36,242 nucleotides of DNA from the NCBI GenBank assembly GCA_016795345.1, contig JAEUHO010000286.1, forward strand, positions 1 through 36,242. The letters run 5' to 3'. This document shows, piece after piece, positions 25,479 to 36,092 of the stretch. How positions within the stretch are numbered: position 1 is the stretch's first letter; each line of letters opens with the position of its first letter. The translations under genes and the position numbers were made by a program. Source of the DNA: Planctomycetia bacterium (GTDB taxonomy: Bacteria > Planctomycetota > PLA2 > JAEUHO01). The notes beneath the pieces were generated by a model. The model was given only the letters and a program-made list of their open reading frames with translations, had not been told where the DNA came from and ran no database searches.

Positions 25479-26359
25479 CGACGACGATGCGGACGGCCGA
25501 GGGGGTGTTCACCGCGCTGGCGACGCCGTTCCGGGGCGATCGCGTGGACCGCGACGCCCTCGCGCGGCTCGTGGAGGCCCAGGTGGCGGCGGGGGTCGCA
25601 GGCTTGTGCCCGTGCGGGACGACGGGCGAGTCGCCGACGATCTCGGAGGACGAGCACCGCGAGATCGTCGAGACGGTGGTGGCGGCCGCGCGCGGGCGCG
25701 TGCCCGTCGTCGCGGGGACGGGGAGCAACGACACGCGGCACGCGGTCGCGCTGACGAAGCAGGCGCGGGCCGCGGGCGCGGTGGGCGCGCTGGTGGTGTC
25801 GCCGTACTACAACAAGCCGACGCAGGAGGGGCTCTACCGGCACTTCCGCGCGGTGGCCGACGACGGCGGGCTGCCGGTGATGCTCTACCACATCCCGGGT
25901 CGCACGGCGGGCGCGATCGAGGTCGAGACGGTGGCGCGGCTGTGGAAGGCGGGCGGGATGTTCGCGCTGAAGGAGGCGCAGGGCCACGTGGACCGCGTGA
26001 CGCGGCTGCGCGAGGCGTGCGGCATCCCCATCCTCTCGGGCGACGACGCGTTGACGCTGCCGTTCGTGTCGCTCGGCGCGGTGGGCGTGGTCTCCGTCGC
26101 GAGCAACGTCGCGCCGGCGAAGGTCGTGGCGATGGTGCGCGACGCGCTCGCGGGCCGTCGCGCGGAGGCGCTCGCCGCCCACGAGGCCCTCACGCCGCTC
26201 TTCCGCGCGCTCTTCCAGGAGACGAACCCGATCCCGGTGAAGGCGGCGCTCAAGCTGCTCGGGATCTTCCCCTCCGACGAGGTCCGCCTCCCGCTGGTGC
26301 CCGCCTCCCCCGCCGTCCTGTCCGCACTGCGCGCCTCCCTGGGCACACCCGGGTCGTAG
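25475..26359 (+). CDS. dapA: 4-hydroxy-tetrahydrodipicolinate synthase DapA
   Basis: 294 residues (family about 292). It condenses pyruvate with aspartate semialdehyde, the first committed step to diaminopimelate and lysine. Visible residues are GTTGES (48-53), PYYNKPTQEGLY with Y112 (E. coli Y107), Y138 in LYHIPGRT (E. coli Y133), R143, the Schiff-base K166 in ALKEAQG, and SGDD. The GTG start overlaps the pdxJ-like stop and has GGAGG seven bases upstream; ATG at 25487 is the alternative. All active-site positions are present, so the enzyme should be functional. The usual Asn after Y138 is His. Confidence 0.95.
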   Translation: MTTTMRTAEGVFTALATPFRGDRVDRDALARLVEAQVAAGVAGLCPCGTTGESPTISEDEHREIVETVVAAARGRVPVVAGTGSNDTRHAVALTKQARAAGAVGALVVSPYYNKPTQEGLYRHFRAVADDGGLPVMLYHIPGRTAGAIEVETVARLWKAGGMFALKEAQGHVDRVTRLREACGIPILSGDDALTLPFVSLGAVGVVSVASNVAPAKVVAMVRDALAGRRAEALAAHEALTPLFRALFQETNPIPVKAALKLLGIFPSDEVRLPLVPASPAVLSALRASLGTPGS

Positions 26360-26371
26360 CCCTCCTTCTCG

Positions 26372-26412
26372 GCGTCGACAGCGAGACGACGGGGTCGGAG
26401 CCCGTGGTTCCG
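26372..26412 (-). repeat. family B 41-bp palindromic repeat (reverse copy)
   Basis: In reverse orientation it matches the units at 32130-32170 at most positions, including GCGTCGACAGCGAGAC and ACGGGGTCGGAGCCC. It fills the 53-bp gap between the convergent dapA and solenoid genes, ending at the base before the solenoid stop codon. The ACGGG/CCCGT core could form a small hairpin, suiting a shared terminator. Confidence 0.75.
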
Positions 26413-28509
26413 TCAGCGGAGGTCGAGACGGATCCCGAGGTTGCGGGCGCGCGCGTTGTCGGAGGCGGGCGCGTCGGTGACCGCGTCGCCGTCGGCGGCG
26501 CCCGACGGGTAGACGTCGGTGCCCCCGCCGTCCACGAAGAGGCCCACGGAACGGCTCTCGGTCCAGTACAGCGCCGACGCGCCGGAGCGGTCGAGCAGGC
26601 GCGCGTCGAAGACCGCCGTCCCGGGCACGAGGCCCGCCTTCCCGAACGCGTAGCGGTCGTCGCCCGCGACGTCCACCAGCAGGCCCACGCTGCGGTTGAT
26701 CGACCACCCGATCCCCGCCTCGCCCGCCTCGTACCGGTCGTTGCCGCCGCCGTCCACGTGGATCCCGACGGTGAAGTCGTGGCCGTACCCGAGCCCCCAG
26801 TTCTGCGCGACGCGGTGCAGGTCGTCCCCCGCGTCGTCCACCAGCACGCCGATGCAGAAGTGCGCGCCCGACCCGCCGGCCCACCCGTTCGCGCGGAACT
26901 CGTCGTTCCCCGCGCCGTCCCACACGAGCCCCGTCCCGAACCAGTACCCGCACCCCTGCGCCCAGTTCGCCGCCTCGTACCGGTCGTCGCCCGCCACGTC
27001 GAGCAGGCACCCGAAGCCGCCGCCCCACGAGTGCCCGTCGGCCCCATCCCCGCGCCGCCCCATCCCGCACCCCTGCGCGTTGCTCACCGACACCGTGCCG
27101 CCCGTGTGATAGCTGCCGCGCCCCGTCACCTTCGCGTCCACCACCGCCTCGTACCGGTCGTCGCCCCCGCCGTCCGCCAGCACCCCCACCCCCGCCACGC
27201 CGCCGAACCCCTGCCCGTCGCTCCACAGCGTGTACGCGTCCTTCCCCGCCGCGTCGAGCAGCATCCCCACGCCGAAGAACCCGCACCCCTGCGCCGAGTA
27301 CGCGCCGAAGTACGCGTCGTCCCCGCCGAGGTCCGCGAGCACCCCCAGCCCGAACATCCCCGCGCCCAGCCCCAACGTCCCCTTCAACGCGTACGCATCC
27401 GCCCCGCCCGCGTCGAGCAGCACCCCCACGCCGACGCTGCCCGCGCCCATCGCGCGGTCCTTCGCCTCGTACCGGTCGTCGCCGCCCATCTCGAGCATCG
27501 CCGACACGAGCCGCGTCGGCCCCGACGCCGCCACGCTCCCCACATACCGGTCGTTCCCGCCGAGGTCCACCACCAGGAACGCGCCTTCCGTCCCCACGTC
27601 GAGCACGTCGTCCCCCGTCCCCATCACCACCACCCGCCCCCGCGGCGTCTCGACGTCCACCCGCAGCGATCGCAGGGCCTCGCGTGCCCCCGCCACCGGC
27701 TGCGCCAACGCCCCCCGCGCGACGTCGAGCGCCTCCACCACCTTCAGCCCCGCGTACCACAGGCTCGCCTCGTCCCACGCCCGCGCGACGTCGTCCATCG
27801 CCGGCTCGTACGCGAGCGCGTCCGTCTCCTCGATCCCGAGGTCGAGCCGCCCGTGCACCGCCACGCGCGCCTCGAGCGGCACGTTCCGCCACGCCCGCTC
27901 CGCCCACGCCCACGCGTCCTCGAGGTCGAGCACCAGCTTCCCGAGCACCGCGCCCACCTCCGCCGGCAACCCCGCCGTCGCCTTCGCGAGGTCCTCGTCC
28001 GTCCGCGGCCAGTCCGCCGGCTTCCCGAACGTCGTGAACGACGTCGCCCGTCCCGCCGCCGCGAACGACGCCCGCAACGCCGCGTCCAGCGCCGTCGGCT
28101 TCGCCGTCAGGTTCGCCGCGTACGCGCGCATCGCGCCGTACCGCCGGTGCACGCCCAGGTCGTGCACCAACCGGAACAACGCCCCCTGCCCCTGCCCGCC
28201 CTTCCCGTCGATCCCCTTCGCCGACAACAGCTCCCGCGCCTCCGCCCCCATCGCCCGCACCCACGGCACCGCCGACCACGGCTCCGCGAACACGTCGTCC
28301 ACGTGCCGCAGCTGGTACGGCACGTCCTGCGGATACCGGTCCCACGTCCCCCGCGCCCGCCACCCGAGGTCGGCCCGCGTCCATCCCGCCACGGCCAGCG
28401 CGCGCTCCACGAGGCCCATCTCCACCGCATCGCGCTCCGGCGCCGCGCGCGCCGGCACCGCGCCCACGCCGACCACCATCACGAGACACGCGACGATCCC
28501 GTACCGCAT
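26413..28509 (-). CDS. secreted Gly/Asp/Tyr repeat protein, predicted beta-solenoid
   Basis: 698 residues with a signal peptide ([22 protein letters not shown]). The first roughly 290 residues are helical with no known motif. From about residue 310 to 680 there are about a dozen repeats of roughly 26 residues, each with a turn of the type LDxGGDDRY or DAGGADAY followed by a Gly-rich strand ([23 protein letters not shown]). The acidic GGxD turns resemble, but do not copy, RTX calcium-binding nonapeptides. It is probably an extracellular right-handed beta-roll or solenoid that may bind calcium. The gene has GGAGG seven bases before the ATG and TATCCT (28534-28539) as a likely -10. It is convergent with dapA. 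The family was not recognised by name. Confidence 0.75.
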   Translation of the reverse strand: MRYGIVACLVMVVGVGAVPARAAPERDAVEMGLVERALAVAGWTRADLGWRARGTWDRYPQDVPYQLRHVDDVFAEPWSAVPWVRAMGAEARELLSAKGIDGKGGQGQGALFRLVHDLGVHRRYGAMRAYAANLTAKPTALDAALRASFAAAGRATSFTTFGKPADWPRTDEDLAKATAGLPAEVGAVLGKLVLDLEDAWAWAERAWRNVPLEARVAVHGRLDLGIEETDALAYEPAMDDVARAWDEASLWYAGLKVVEALDVARGALAQPVAGAREALRSLRVDVETPRGRVVVMGTGDDVLDVGTEGAFLVVDLGGNDRYVGSVAASGPTRLVSAMLEMGGDDRYEAKDRAMGAGSVGVGVLLDAGGADAYALKGTLGLGAGMFGLGVLADLGGDDAYFGAYSAQGCGFFGVGMLLDAAGKDAYTLWSDGQGFGGVAGVGVLADGGGDDRYEAVVDAKVTGRGSYHTGGTVSVSNAQGCGMGRRGDGADGHSWGGGFGCLLDVAGDDRYEAANWAQGCGYWFGTGLVWDGAGNDEFRANGWAGGSGAHFCIGVLVDDAGDDLHRVAQNWGLGYGHDFTVGIHVDGGGNDRYEAGEAGIGWSINRSVGLLVDVAGDDRYAFGKAGLVPGTAVFDARLLDRSGASALYWTESRSVGLFVDGGGTDVYPSGAADGDAVTDAPASDNARARNLGIRLDLR

Positions 28510-28533
28510 GGAACGCCCTCCCGGGGGTGCGCG

Positions 28534-28539
28534 AGGATA
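28534..28539 (-). promoter_or_regulatory. -10 candidate (TATCCT) of the solenoid protein gene
   Basis: The minus strand reads TATCCT 24 bases before the ATG, with GGGAGGG as ribosome site in between. This is a conventional leadered start, unlike the leaderless candidates. Confidence 0.45.
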
Positions 28540-28632
28540 CGCGCCCCGTGCGGACGCGCGCCGCCCCTCCCGCTCGACCACGGGACCGGCACGGGCCCGA
28601 ACGCCCGGGATCGCGATCCCCCCGGGGGGGAC

Positions 28633-28662
28633 CGCGAGGCCCGCCGGCCGCCGGGCCTCGCG
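28633..28662. repeat. palindromic intergenic repeat, family A
   Basis: Arms CGCGAGGCCCG and CGGGCCTCGCG around an 8-base GC core. It lies in a divergent gap, where a terminator role is not expected. Confidence 0.85.
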
Positions 28663-28751
28663 GGCCCTCGCCGGGCTCCGCGTCGCCACGTCCCCGCGCG
28701 CACGGGACGCTCCCGTCGCGCGTGCCCCCTCGCGACGTGGGCCCGCCCCGG

Positions 28752-28779
28752 GAGGCCCGCGCGCGGACGACCGGGCCTC
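28752..28779. repeat. palindromic intergenic repeat, family A (short arms)
   Basis: GAGGCCCG (28752-28759) and CGGGCCTC (28772-28779) enclose a 12-base core that differs from the other copies. The flanks keep the CGCGTGCCGAG tail seen next to the copy at 15360. Confidence 0.65.
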
Positions 28780-28936
28780 GCGTGCCGAGACGGCAGGTCG
28801 CTCCACCCCGGGGTCTGCCGTCGCGACACGACCGCCGCACGGGGGGGCCGCCCGACGGGCCCGGAAGGGCCACGGAATCGACGCAAACCCGGGTTTTCGC
28901 GGGGGTTCCACGTTCGGCACGCCCCTCGCTATTCCC

Positions 28937-28958
28937 GGGCGTCGGGCGCTGGACGCCC
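28937..28958 (+). repeat. small hairpin in the hsp20 leader
   Basis: GGGCGTC (28937-28943) pairs with GACGCCC (28952-28958). It lies just after a TATTCC -10 candidate and 15 bases before the AGGAG ribosome site. It does not cover the ribosome site, so a thermometer role is not evident. Confidence 0.4.
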
Positions 28959-28986
28959 GCGTTCCCTCGTGCAGGAGACATCCCCC

Positions 28987-29427
28987 ATGAACCGCACCCT
29001 CGCTCGTTCCAACCCCGCCGAGGCCACCCCGTTCTCGGCGTTCGGCCGCGTCTTCGACGACTTCCTCGGCCGCAACTGGCTCCGCTTCGACGAGGCGGAC
29101 CGCCTGATCGCGCCGTCCCTCGACATCGTCGAGGACGCGCACGCGTACGTCGTGACGGCGGAGCTGCCGGGCCTCAAGAAGGAGGACGTGCAGATCCAGC
29201 TCGAGGACGGCGTGCTCTCGATCTCCGGCGAGAAGAAGCAGGAGACCGAGGTGAAGGAGAAGACGTTCCACCGCATGGAGCGGCGGTACGGCTCGTTCTA
29301 CCGCGCGGTGACGCTGCCCGCGGGCGTCGACGTCGAGAAGGTGGACGCGCGCTTCGAGGACGGCGTGCTGAAGATCCGCGTGCCGAAGCGCGAGGAGATC
29401 AAGCCGAAGGCCATCAAGATCCAGTGA
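28987..29427 (+). CDS. Hsp20 / alpha-crystallin family small heat-shock protein
   Basis: 146 residues, standard for bacterial Hsp20. The alpha-crystallin domain spans about 45-135: [40 protein letters not shown], the [15 protein letters not shown] segment and the [12 protein letters not shown] strand. The C-terminal IxI-type anchor is present as AIKIQ. It holds unfolded proteins in a refoldable state, fitting the clpB gene immediately downstream. AGGAG (28973-28977) lies nine bases before the ATG. No sigma-32 or CIRCE element was seen. Confidence 0.95.
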   Translation: MNRTLARSNPAEATPFSAFGRVFDDFLGRNWLRFDEADRLIAPSLDIVEDAHAYVVTAELPGLKKEDVQIQLEDGVLSISGEKKQETEVKEKTFHRMERRYGSFYRAVTLPAGVDVEKVDARFEDGVLKIRVPKREEIKPKAIKIQ

Positions 29428-29469
29428 GCGGATCCGGGCCGCGACCGCGGCTCGACACGCGAGGCCCGG

Positions 29470-29507
29470 GCGCGTCCGTGACGCGCTCGGGCCCGTTTCG
29501 CAACGGG
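29470..29507 (+). terminator. two hairpins between hsp20 and clpB
   Basis: GCGCGTC-CGT-GACGCGC (29470-29486) and CCCGTT-TCGC-AACGGG (29492-29507) are perfect stems. They lie 40-80 bases after the hsp20 stop, next to a family A-like GAGGCCCG. No T tract follows, so readthrough into clpB is likely to some degree. Confidence 0.45.
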
Positions 29508-29542
29508 GGCCGCCGCGACGCGGGGGCCCATGGGAGGCATCG

Positions 29543-32119
<2,577 letters not shown>

Positions 32120-32129
32120 TCCGAGACAC

Positions 32130-32201
32130 CGAGACAAGGGGCTCCGACCCCGTTGTCTCGCTGTCGACGCCGAGACAAGGGGCTCCGACCCCGTTGTCTC
32201 G
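32130..32201. repeat. family B repeats, two tandem units
   Basis: Two identical 31-bp inverted repeats (32130-32160 and 32171-32201) with arms CGAGACAAGGGG and CCCCGTTGTCTCG around CTCCGA, 41 bp apart start to start. The spacer is CTGTCGACGC. The first begins 11 bp after the clpB stop. Two more units are at 32679-32750 and one reverse unit at 26372-26412. Confidence 0.9.
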
Positions 32202-32245
32202 GCGTCGGTGACCGACGGGAGACGCGGGCGGGGTTCGCTCCGCGC

Positions 32246-32656
32246 ATGAGAACCGGCATCGTCGCGTTGTTCGTCGTCGCGGTCGTCACCCCGGGGTGCC
32301 GGGGACGGTGCTGCGCCCCGCCGCCCTCCCCGACCCCGAGCGCGGCGTTCTTCAACGACGGCCAGACGGGGGACATCCGCGGGGGGCGTCCGGAGAACGG
32401 GTTCCCGAACGCGGCGACGCGGACGGTGTTCTTCGACGTCCGCGACCTGCCCGGCGCGCGATCGGCGGACGTCGAGCCCACCCCGGCGGCCCCGCCGGCA
32501 TCGGCGTGGGCCCGCCTGCCGGAGCTGCGCGCCCTCGCGCCCCGGAGCGACCTCCGGCTGAAGGCGGGCGTCCTCATCGCGCGCGGCCCCGCCCCCGAGC
32601 TCGACGCGGTCCGCCGTCGGCTCGACACGCTCCGGGCCGAAGCCGCGCCGAAGTAG
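32246..32656 (+). CDS. small predicted lipoprotein
   Basis: 136 residues, not recognised. The N-terminus MRTGIVALFVVAVVTPGC is a lipoprotein signal with C18 as the modified cysteine, followed by a CRGRCC cluster. The middle part (NDGQTGDIRGGRPENGFPNA, TVFFDVRDLPG) is followed by a Pro/Ala linker and a C-terminal helical stretch (ELDAVRRRLDTLRAE). The ATG was chosen because the signal begins there; the open frame extends upstream into the repeat pair. It lies between two family B repeat pairs. No Shine-Dalgarno or -10 of note. Function unknown. Confidence 0.65.
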   Translation: MRTGIVALFVVAVVTPGCRGRCCAPPPSPTPSAAFFNDGQTGDIRGGRPENGFPNAATRTVFFDVRDLPGARSADVEPTPAAPPASAWARLPELRALAPRSDLRLKAGVLIARGPAPELDAVRRRLDTLRAEAAPK

Positions 32657-32678
32657 CCCCCCCGGTGGCAGCCGACAG

Positions 32679-32750
32679 CGAGACAACGGGCTACGACCCC
32701 GTCGTCTCGCTGTCGACGGCGAGACAACGGGCTACGACCCCGGTGTTTCG
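32679..32750. repeat. family B repeats, two tandem units (variant)
   Basis: Units at 32679-32709 and 32720-32750, again 41 bp apart. The core reads GGGCTACGACCCC instead of GGGGCTCCGACCCC, and both arms change together so that the stem is kept (CGAGAC...GTCTCG). The first stem extends outwards through GACAG/CTGTC. The pair lies 22 bp after the lipoprotein stop. Confidence 0.9.
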
Positions 32751-32773
32751 GTGTCGCGCGGGGGACGGAAGCC

Positions 32774-32779
32774 TACGAT
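32774..32779 (+). promoter_or_regulatory. -10 box TACGAT for leaderless YlbF-family gene
   Basis: TACGAT is followed by six bases (TCGGGC) and the ATG at 32786. There is no Shine-Dalgarno in the space. The family B repeat pair ends 24 bp upstream. Confidence 0.5.
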
Positions 32780-32785
32780 TCGGGC

Positions 32786-33217
32786 ATGGACGACGTCATC
32801 GCGCAGGCGAAGAAGCTGGCCCAGATGCTGGCTTCCCACGAACGAGCCACGGCCTTCCGCGCGGCGGCCGCCGCCGTCGAGGCCGACCCCGAGGCGAGCC
32901 GCATCCAGCGCGCGTACGCCCAGGCCATCGAGGTCGTCCGCGAGCGCGAGGTCGCCGGCCAGCCCGTCGAGCCCGACCAGAAGCGCGCGCTCCTGGCCGC
33001 CGCCGAGCAGGTCCGCCGCTCCGACAAGCTCGTCACCATGCTCCAGGCCCACGCCGCGTACGCCGAGATGATGGAGACCGTCCAGGCCATCCTCTCCGGC
33101 ATGACCGACGAGGACGGCGGCCACGAGCACGGCCCCGGCTGCGACCACGACCACGGCCACGGCCACGGCGACAAGCCCGAGGAGCCCCCGCAGAAGTCCG
33201 TCCTCTGGACGCCGTAA
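32786..33217 (+). CDS. YlbF/YmcA-family protein with a His-rich C-terminal tail
   Basis: 143 residues. Residues 1-105 are all helical and match the YlbF (Com_YlbF) family: MDDVIAQAKKLAQMLASHE, AFRAAAAAVEADPEA and a C-terminal ILSG helix. In Bacillus, YlbF and YmcA form the Y-complex that supports RNase Y and competence or biofilm regulation. Here the function is inferred only from family. Residues about 112-130 are a metal-binding-like tail, HEHGPGCDHDHGHGHGD, not part of the family core. The gene appears leaderless (TACGAT box). The next gene truD starts 22 bp downstream. Confidence 0.75.
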   Translation: MDDVIAQAKKLAQMLASHERATAFRAAAAAVEADPEASRIQRAYAQAIEVVREREVAGQPVEPDQKRALLAAAEQVRRSDKLVTMLQAHAAYAEMMETVQAILSGMTDEDGGHEHGPGCDHDHGHGHGDKPEEPPQKSVLWTP

Positions 33218-33239
33218 CCGGCCCGCGCCCCCCTCGCCG

Positions 33240-34424
33240 ATGAAGGTCAAGCAGGTCCCGCAGGACTTCGTCGTCGAGGAACGCGCCCGCGTCCGCCCCA
33301 CCGACCGCGGCCCGTTCGCCCTCTACCTCCTCCGCAAGCAGGGCATCGGCACCCTCGAGGCGCTCCGCGCCGTCCGCCGCGCGTGGCAGGTCCCCGGCCG
33401 CGCCGTCGGCTTCGGCGGCCTCAAGGACCGCCACGCCGTCACCACGCAGTGGGTGACCATCCCCCGCGGCCCCCGCCGCAACCTCGAGGAGGCCACCTTC
33501 CGCCTCACCTACGAAGGCCAGTTCACGCAACCGATGTCGCGCATGCTCCTCGATGGCAACACCTTCGGGATCCGGATCCGCGACCTCTCGGACCGCGAGG
33601 CCCGCACGCTCGCGACCCGCCTCGCCGACCTCGCCACCCACGGCCTCCCCGCCTACTTCGACGACCAGCGCTTCGGCAGCATCCGAGGCGACGTCCCGTT
33701 CGCCGCCCTGCTCCTCCTCCGCGGCGACGCCGAGGGCGCCTTCCGCGCCGCCGTCGCCTCGCCCTCCCGCGAGGACCGCGGCCCCGTCAAGAAGCGCAAG
33801 GTCGCGCTCGCCCGCGCGTGGGGCCGCTGGGAGGACGCGCTCCCCCACCTCCACGGCACCCCCACCCGCGCCGCCGTCCTCCACCTCGTCGCGCACCCCG
33901 GCGACTTCGTCGGCGCGTTCGCCGCCCTCGACCGCGAGGAGAAGGCGCTCTTCTCGAGCGCCTGGGCCTCCTCCGTCTGGAACCGCGCGCTCGCCGCCCG
34001 CGTCGAGGCCCTCGTCGCCCCCGACGACCGCCTCGTCCTGCCCGGCGCCTCCGAGTCCCTCGTCTTCGCGAAGGACCCCGCCGCCACCGCGTCGTTCGGC
34101 ACCGCCGTCCTCCCGCTGCCCGCCCCCAACGCCCGCGCGACCGACCCCGCGTGGCAGGCGGCGCTCGAGGCCGCGCTCGCCGCCGACGGCCTCCGCCTCG
34201 ACCAGCTCGCCTTCGACCCGCGGCTGGGCCTCGCGTTGCGCGCCACCCAACGCCCCGTCCTCTTCCGCCCCGACGACCTCGACGTGAAGCCCCCCGAGCC
34301 CGACGACCTCAACGCGGGCCGCTCCCGGCTCGACGTCCGGTTCGCGCTGCGCCCCGGCACGTATGCGACGCTGCTCCTCAAGCGCGCCACCTGGGACATG
34401 GGCGGCGCCAAGTCGATCACGTGA
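33240..34424 (+). CDS. truD: tRNA pseudouridine(13) synthase TruD
   Basis: 394 residues. It makes pseudouridine at position 13 of tRNA-Glu and others. The catalytic Asp is D63 in GGLKDRHAVTTQ (E. coli D80 in GLKDKRAVTTQ). The TruD insertion domain (about 140-290) contains YFDDQRFGSIRGD and a basic stretch, VKKRKVAL. The C-terminus LPPGTYAT is replaced by LRPGTYATLLLKR, a normal variant. The stop overlaps the next start (GTGA). It has no strong ribosome site and lies 22 bp after the YlbF-family gene, probably in the same operon. Confidence 0.92.
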   Translation: MKVKQVPQDFVVEERARVRPTDRGPFALYLLRKQGIGTLEALRAVRRAWQVPGRAVGFGGLKDRHAVTTQWVTIPRGPRRNLEEATFRLTYEGQFTQPMSRMLLDGNTFGIRIRDLSDREARTLATRLADLATHGLPAYFDDQRFGSIRGDVPFAALLLLRGDAEGAFRAAVASPSREDRGPVKKRKVALARAWGRWEDALPHLHGTPTRAAVLHLVAHPGDFVGAFAALDREEKALFSSAWASSVWNRALAARVEALVAPDDRLVLPGASESLVFAKDPAATASFGTAVLPLPAPNARATDPAWQAALEAALAADGLRLDQLAFDPRLGLALRATQRPVLFRPDDLDVKPPEPDDLNAGRSRLDVRFALRPGTYATLLLKRATWDMGGAKSIT

Positions 34425-36007
34425 GGCCCGCCCTGCGCCGCGCCGCCCCCCTCGCCGCGCTCCTCGCGCTCGCCGCGCTCCTGCTCGTCCCCGCGGGCTG
34501 CGGCGGCGACGACCCGACCCCGACCGACGGCGTCCGCCGCGGCCGCTACGACGCGTCGGGCCGCCTCGTCGAGGGCACCCGCTCGCGCGCCGCGCTCCCC
34601 AACGTCGTCGTGCTCGTCCTCGACACGCTGCGCGCGGACGCCGTCCGCGGCCGCGACGGCGCGCCGCCGACCATGCCCCGCCTCGCCGCCTGGGCGAAGG
34701 ACGCCGTGGACTTCGTGGACGCGTCGGCCCCCGCCGCGTGGACGGCGCCGAGCGTGACGTCGATGCTGACCGGGCTGATGCCGTCCGACCACGGCGTGCA
34801 GGGCCACATCGCCGCCTCGCCCCTCGCGCCGTCGATCACGACGCTCGCCGAGATCCTCAAGGAGGCCGGCTACGCCACCGCGGCCCTGTCCGGCGGCGGC
34901 TGGGTCTCGCGCGCCATGGGCCTCGGGCAGGGCTTCGACAAGTTCATCGAGTCGTGGCACACGGGCGACCCGCGCAAGGCCCTGCAGCGCACCCTCGCCG
35001 ATCACCCGCGCGAACGCCCGCTCTTCCTGCTGCTCCACACCTACGAGGCCCACGACCCGTACGGCCGCAAGGACCCGCCGGAGGGCCACGACGACCCCGC
35101 GCGCGTCGCCGCCGCGAACGCCGAGGCCGTCCGCCTCGCCGCCGCCGTCGACGCGCGGCCCGAGGCGCTCACCCCCGACGAAGGCCGCGCGCTCCTCCTC
35201 GGCTGGCGCAGCGACCCGCTCCTCCGCGACGGCCTCACGGCGAGGCTCACCCGCGAGCGCGCCGCCTCCGCCGTGATCGCCTACACCTGGACCGGCCACC
35301 CGAAGGACCCGTCCCGCGCCGCCACCGAGGCCACGCTGCGCGAACGGTACGACCGCGGCTGCGCCGCCCTCGATGTCGGCGTCGAACGCACCCTCGCGAC
35401 GCTCGACGCCGCGGAGCTGCCGGGCCGCACGGTGGTCTTCGTCGTCACCGACCACGGCGAGGCGTTCGGCGAGAACGGCGCCCTCGGCCACGGCCGCTGG
35501 CTCGTCGACCCCATCACGCGCACCCTCCTCCTCGCGCGCGCGCGGGGCCACCTCAAGCCCGGCGTCGTCCGCGGCTCCTGCGGCGCGATCGACCTCACCC
35601 CGACGATCCTCGACCTCGCGGGCCTGCCCGTCCCGGTCGGCAGCGCGGGCCGCTCGCTCCTCCCGCAGGCCCGCGGCCGCGCCGACGGCGAACCCGTCCT
35701 CGCCGAGGAGTTCCGCCGCCAGCCCGCCGACCCCGCGACGCCCGGCCCCGACATCACGTTCCGCGTCGTCACCGTCCGCACCGAGCGCGCCAAGCTCCAC
35801 CTGCTGTGGGACCCGCGCACCGACGCGACCGAGGCCACCCTCTTCGACCTCCTCTCCGACCCCGCCGAGGCCCGCCCCCTGCCGGCCACCGACCTCGCGC
35901 GGTTCGGCGCCCCGTTCGCCGCGGCGTGCGCCCGGGCGCGCGCCCACGTGGCGACGTTCCACGGCCGGACGGACAACCACGGGACCGGTCGGTTCCAGGG
36001 CGAGTAG
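34421..36007 (+). CDS. sulfatase-like (alkaline phosphatase superfamily) lipoprotein
   Basis: 528 residues. GTG at 34421 overlaps the truD stop and starts a lipoprotein signal (LLVPAGC, C27). The hydrolase core has metal ligands D68 (VLVLDTLRAD) and the DHG of VTDHGEAFGE (about 350), plus GALGHGRW. The nucleophile region reads WTAPSVTSMLTGLMPSDHG. There is no C/S-x-P-x-R formylglycine motif, and T108 stands at that place, as in LtaS/EptA-type enzymes. It is therefore not an ordinary sulfatase; phosphodiester or phosphoethanolamine transfer is possible. C-terminal sequence is Ala/Arg-rich without motif. The protein sits outside the inner membrane by its lipobox. Confidence 0.85.
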   Translation: MRPALRRAAPLAALLALAALLLVPAGCGGDDPTPTDGVRRGRYDASGRLVEGTRSRAALPNVVVLVLDTLRADAVRGRDGAPPTMPRLAAWAKDAVDFVDASAPAAWTAPSVTSMLTGLMPSDHGVQGHIAASPLAPSITTLAEILKEAGYATAALSGGGWVSRAMGLGQGFDKFIESWHTGDPRKALQRTLADHPRERPLFLLLHTYEAHDPYGRKDPPEGHDDPARVAAANAEAVRLAAAVDARPEALTPDEGRALLLGWRSDPLLRDGLTARLTRERAASAVIAYTWTGHPKDPSRAATEATLRERYDRGCAALDVGVERTLATLDAAELPGRTVVFVVTDHGEAFGENGALGHGRWLVDPITRTLLLARARGHLKPGVVRGSCGAIDLTPTILDLAGLPVPVGSAGRSLLPQARGRADGEPVLAEEFRRQPADPATPGPDITFRVVTVRTERAKLHLLWDPRTDATEATLFDLLSDPAEARPLPATDLARFGAPFAAACARARAHVATFHGRTDNHGTGRFQGE

Positions 36008-36023
36008 CCCCGGCCGAGGGGAA

Positions 36024-36074
36024 GGGGACGCAAGGCCCGGTCGTTTCCCCCTTCCGACCGGGCCTCGCGTCCCC
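36024..36074 (+). terminator. family A-type long hairpin after the sulfatase-like gene
   Basis: Left arm 36024-36043 (GGGGACGCAAGGCCCGGTCG) and right arm 36055-36074 form a 20-bp stem with one mismatch around an 11-base pyrimidine loop. It begins 17 bp after the stop codon. It carries the GGCCCG/CGGGCC core of family A, which links that family to gene ends. No T tract follows the stem. Confidence 0.6.
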
Positions 36075-36080
36075 TCGCGA

Positions 36081-36086
36081 TAGGAT
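36081..36086 (+). promoter_or_regulatory. -10 box TAGGAT before a possible leaderless start
   Basis: TAGGAT is followed by six bases and GTG at 36093, the same geometry as the other leaderless candidates. It directly follows the terminator-like hairpin of the sulfatase-like gene. Confidence 0.35.
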
Positions 36087-36092
36087 CGCTCC

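Larger units (their letters stand above)
28510..28986. other. 477-bp divergent gap without a gene
   Basis: The gap lies between the solenoid gene (-) and hsp20 (+). It holds the solenoid promoter candidate (TATCCT, 28534-28539), two family A palindromes (28633-28662 and 28752-28779), a 12-bp perfect palindrome AAACCCGGGTTT (28885-28896), a TATTCC -10 candidate (28930-28935) and a short hairpin at 28937-28958 before hsp20. Open frames here have repeat-type sequence and do not look coding. No CIRCE element (TTAGCACTC-N9-GAGTGCTAA) is present. Confidence 0.7.

Noticed and set aside
28885-28958. CIRCE or ROSE-type heat-shock control in front of hsp20
   Set aside because: The palindrome does not match CIRCE, and the hairpin leaves the ribosome site unpaired.
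24059-28981. 1640-residue minus-strand open frame through dapA and the pdxJ-like gene
   Set aside because: It crosses three well-supported genes and has no conserved motif. Only the rsmD and solenoid genes are real on this strand.
32120-32760. CRISPR array from evenly spaced palindromic repeats
   Set aside because: Only two units per site, with a constant 10-bp spacer that is the same in each, no variable spacers and no cas genes. They are dispersed intergenic repeats.
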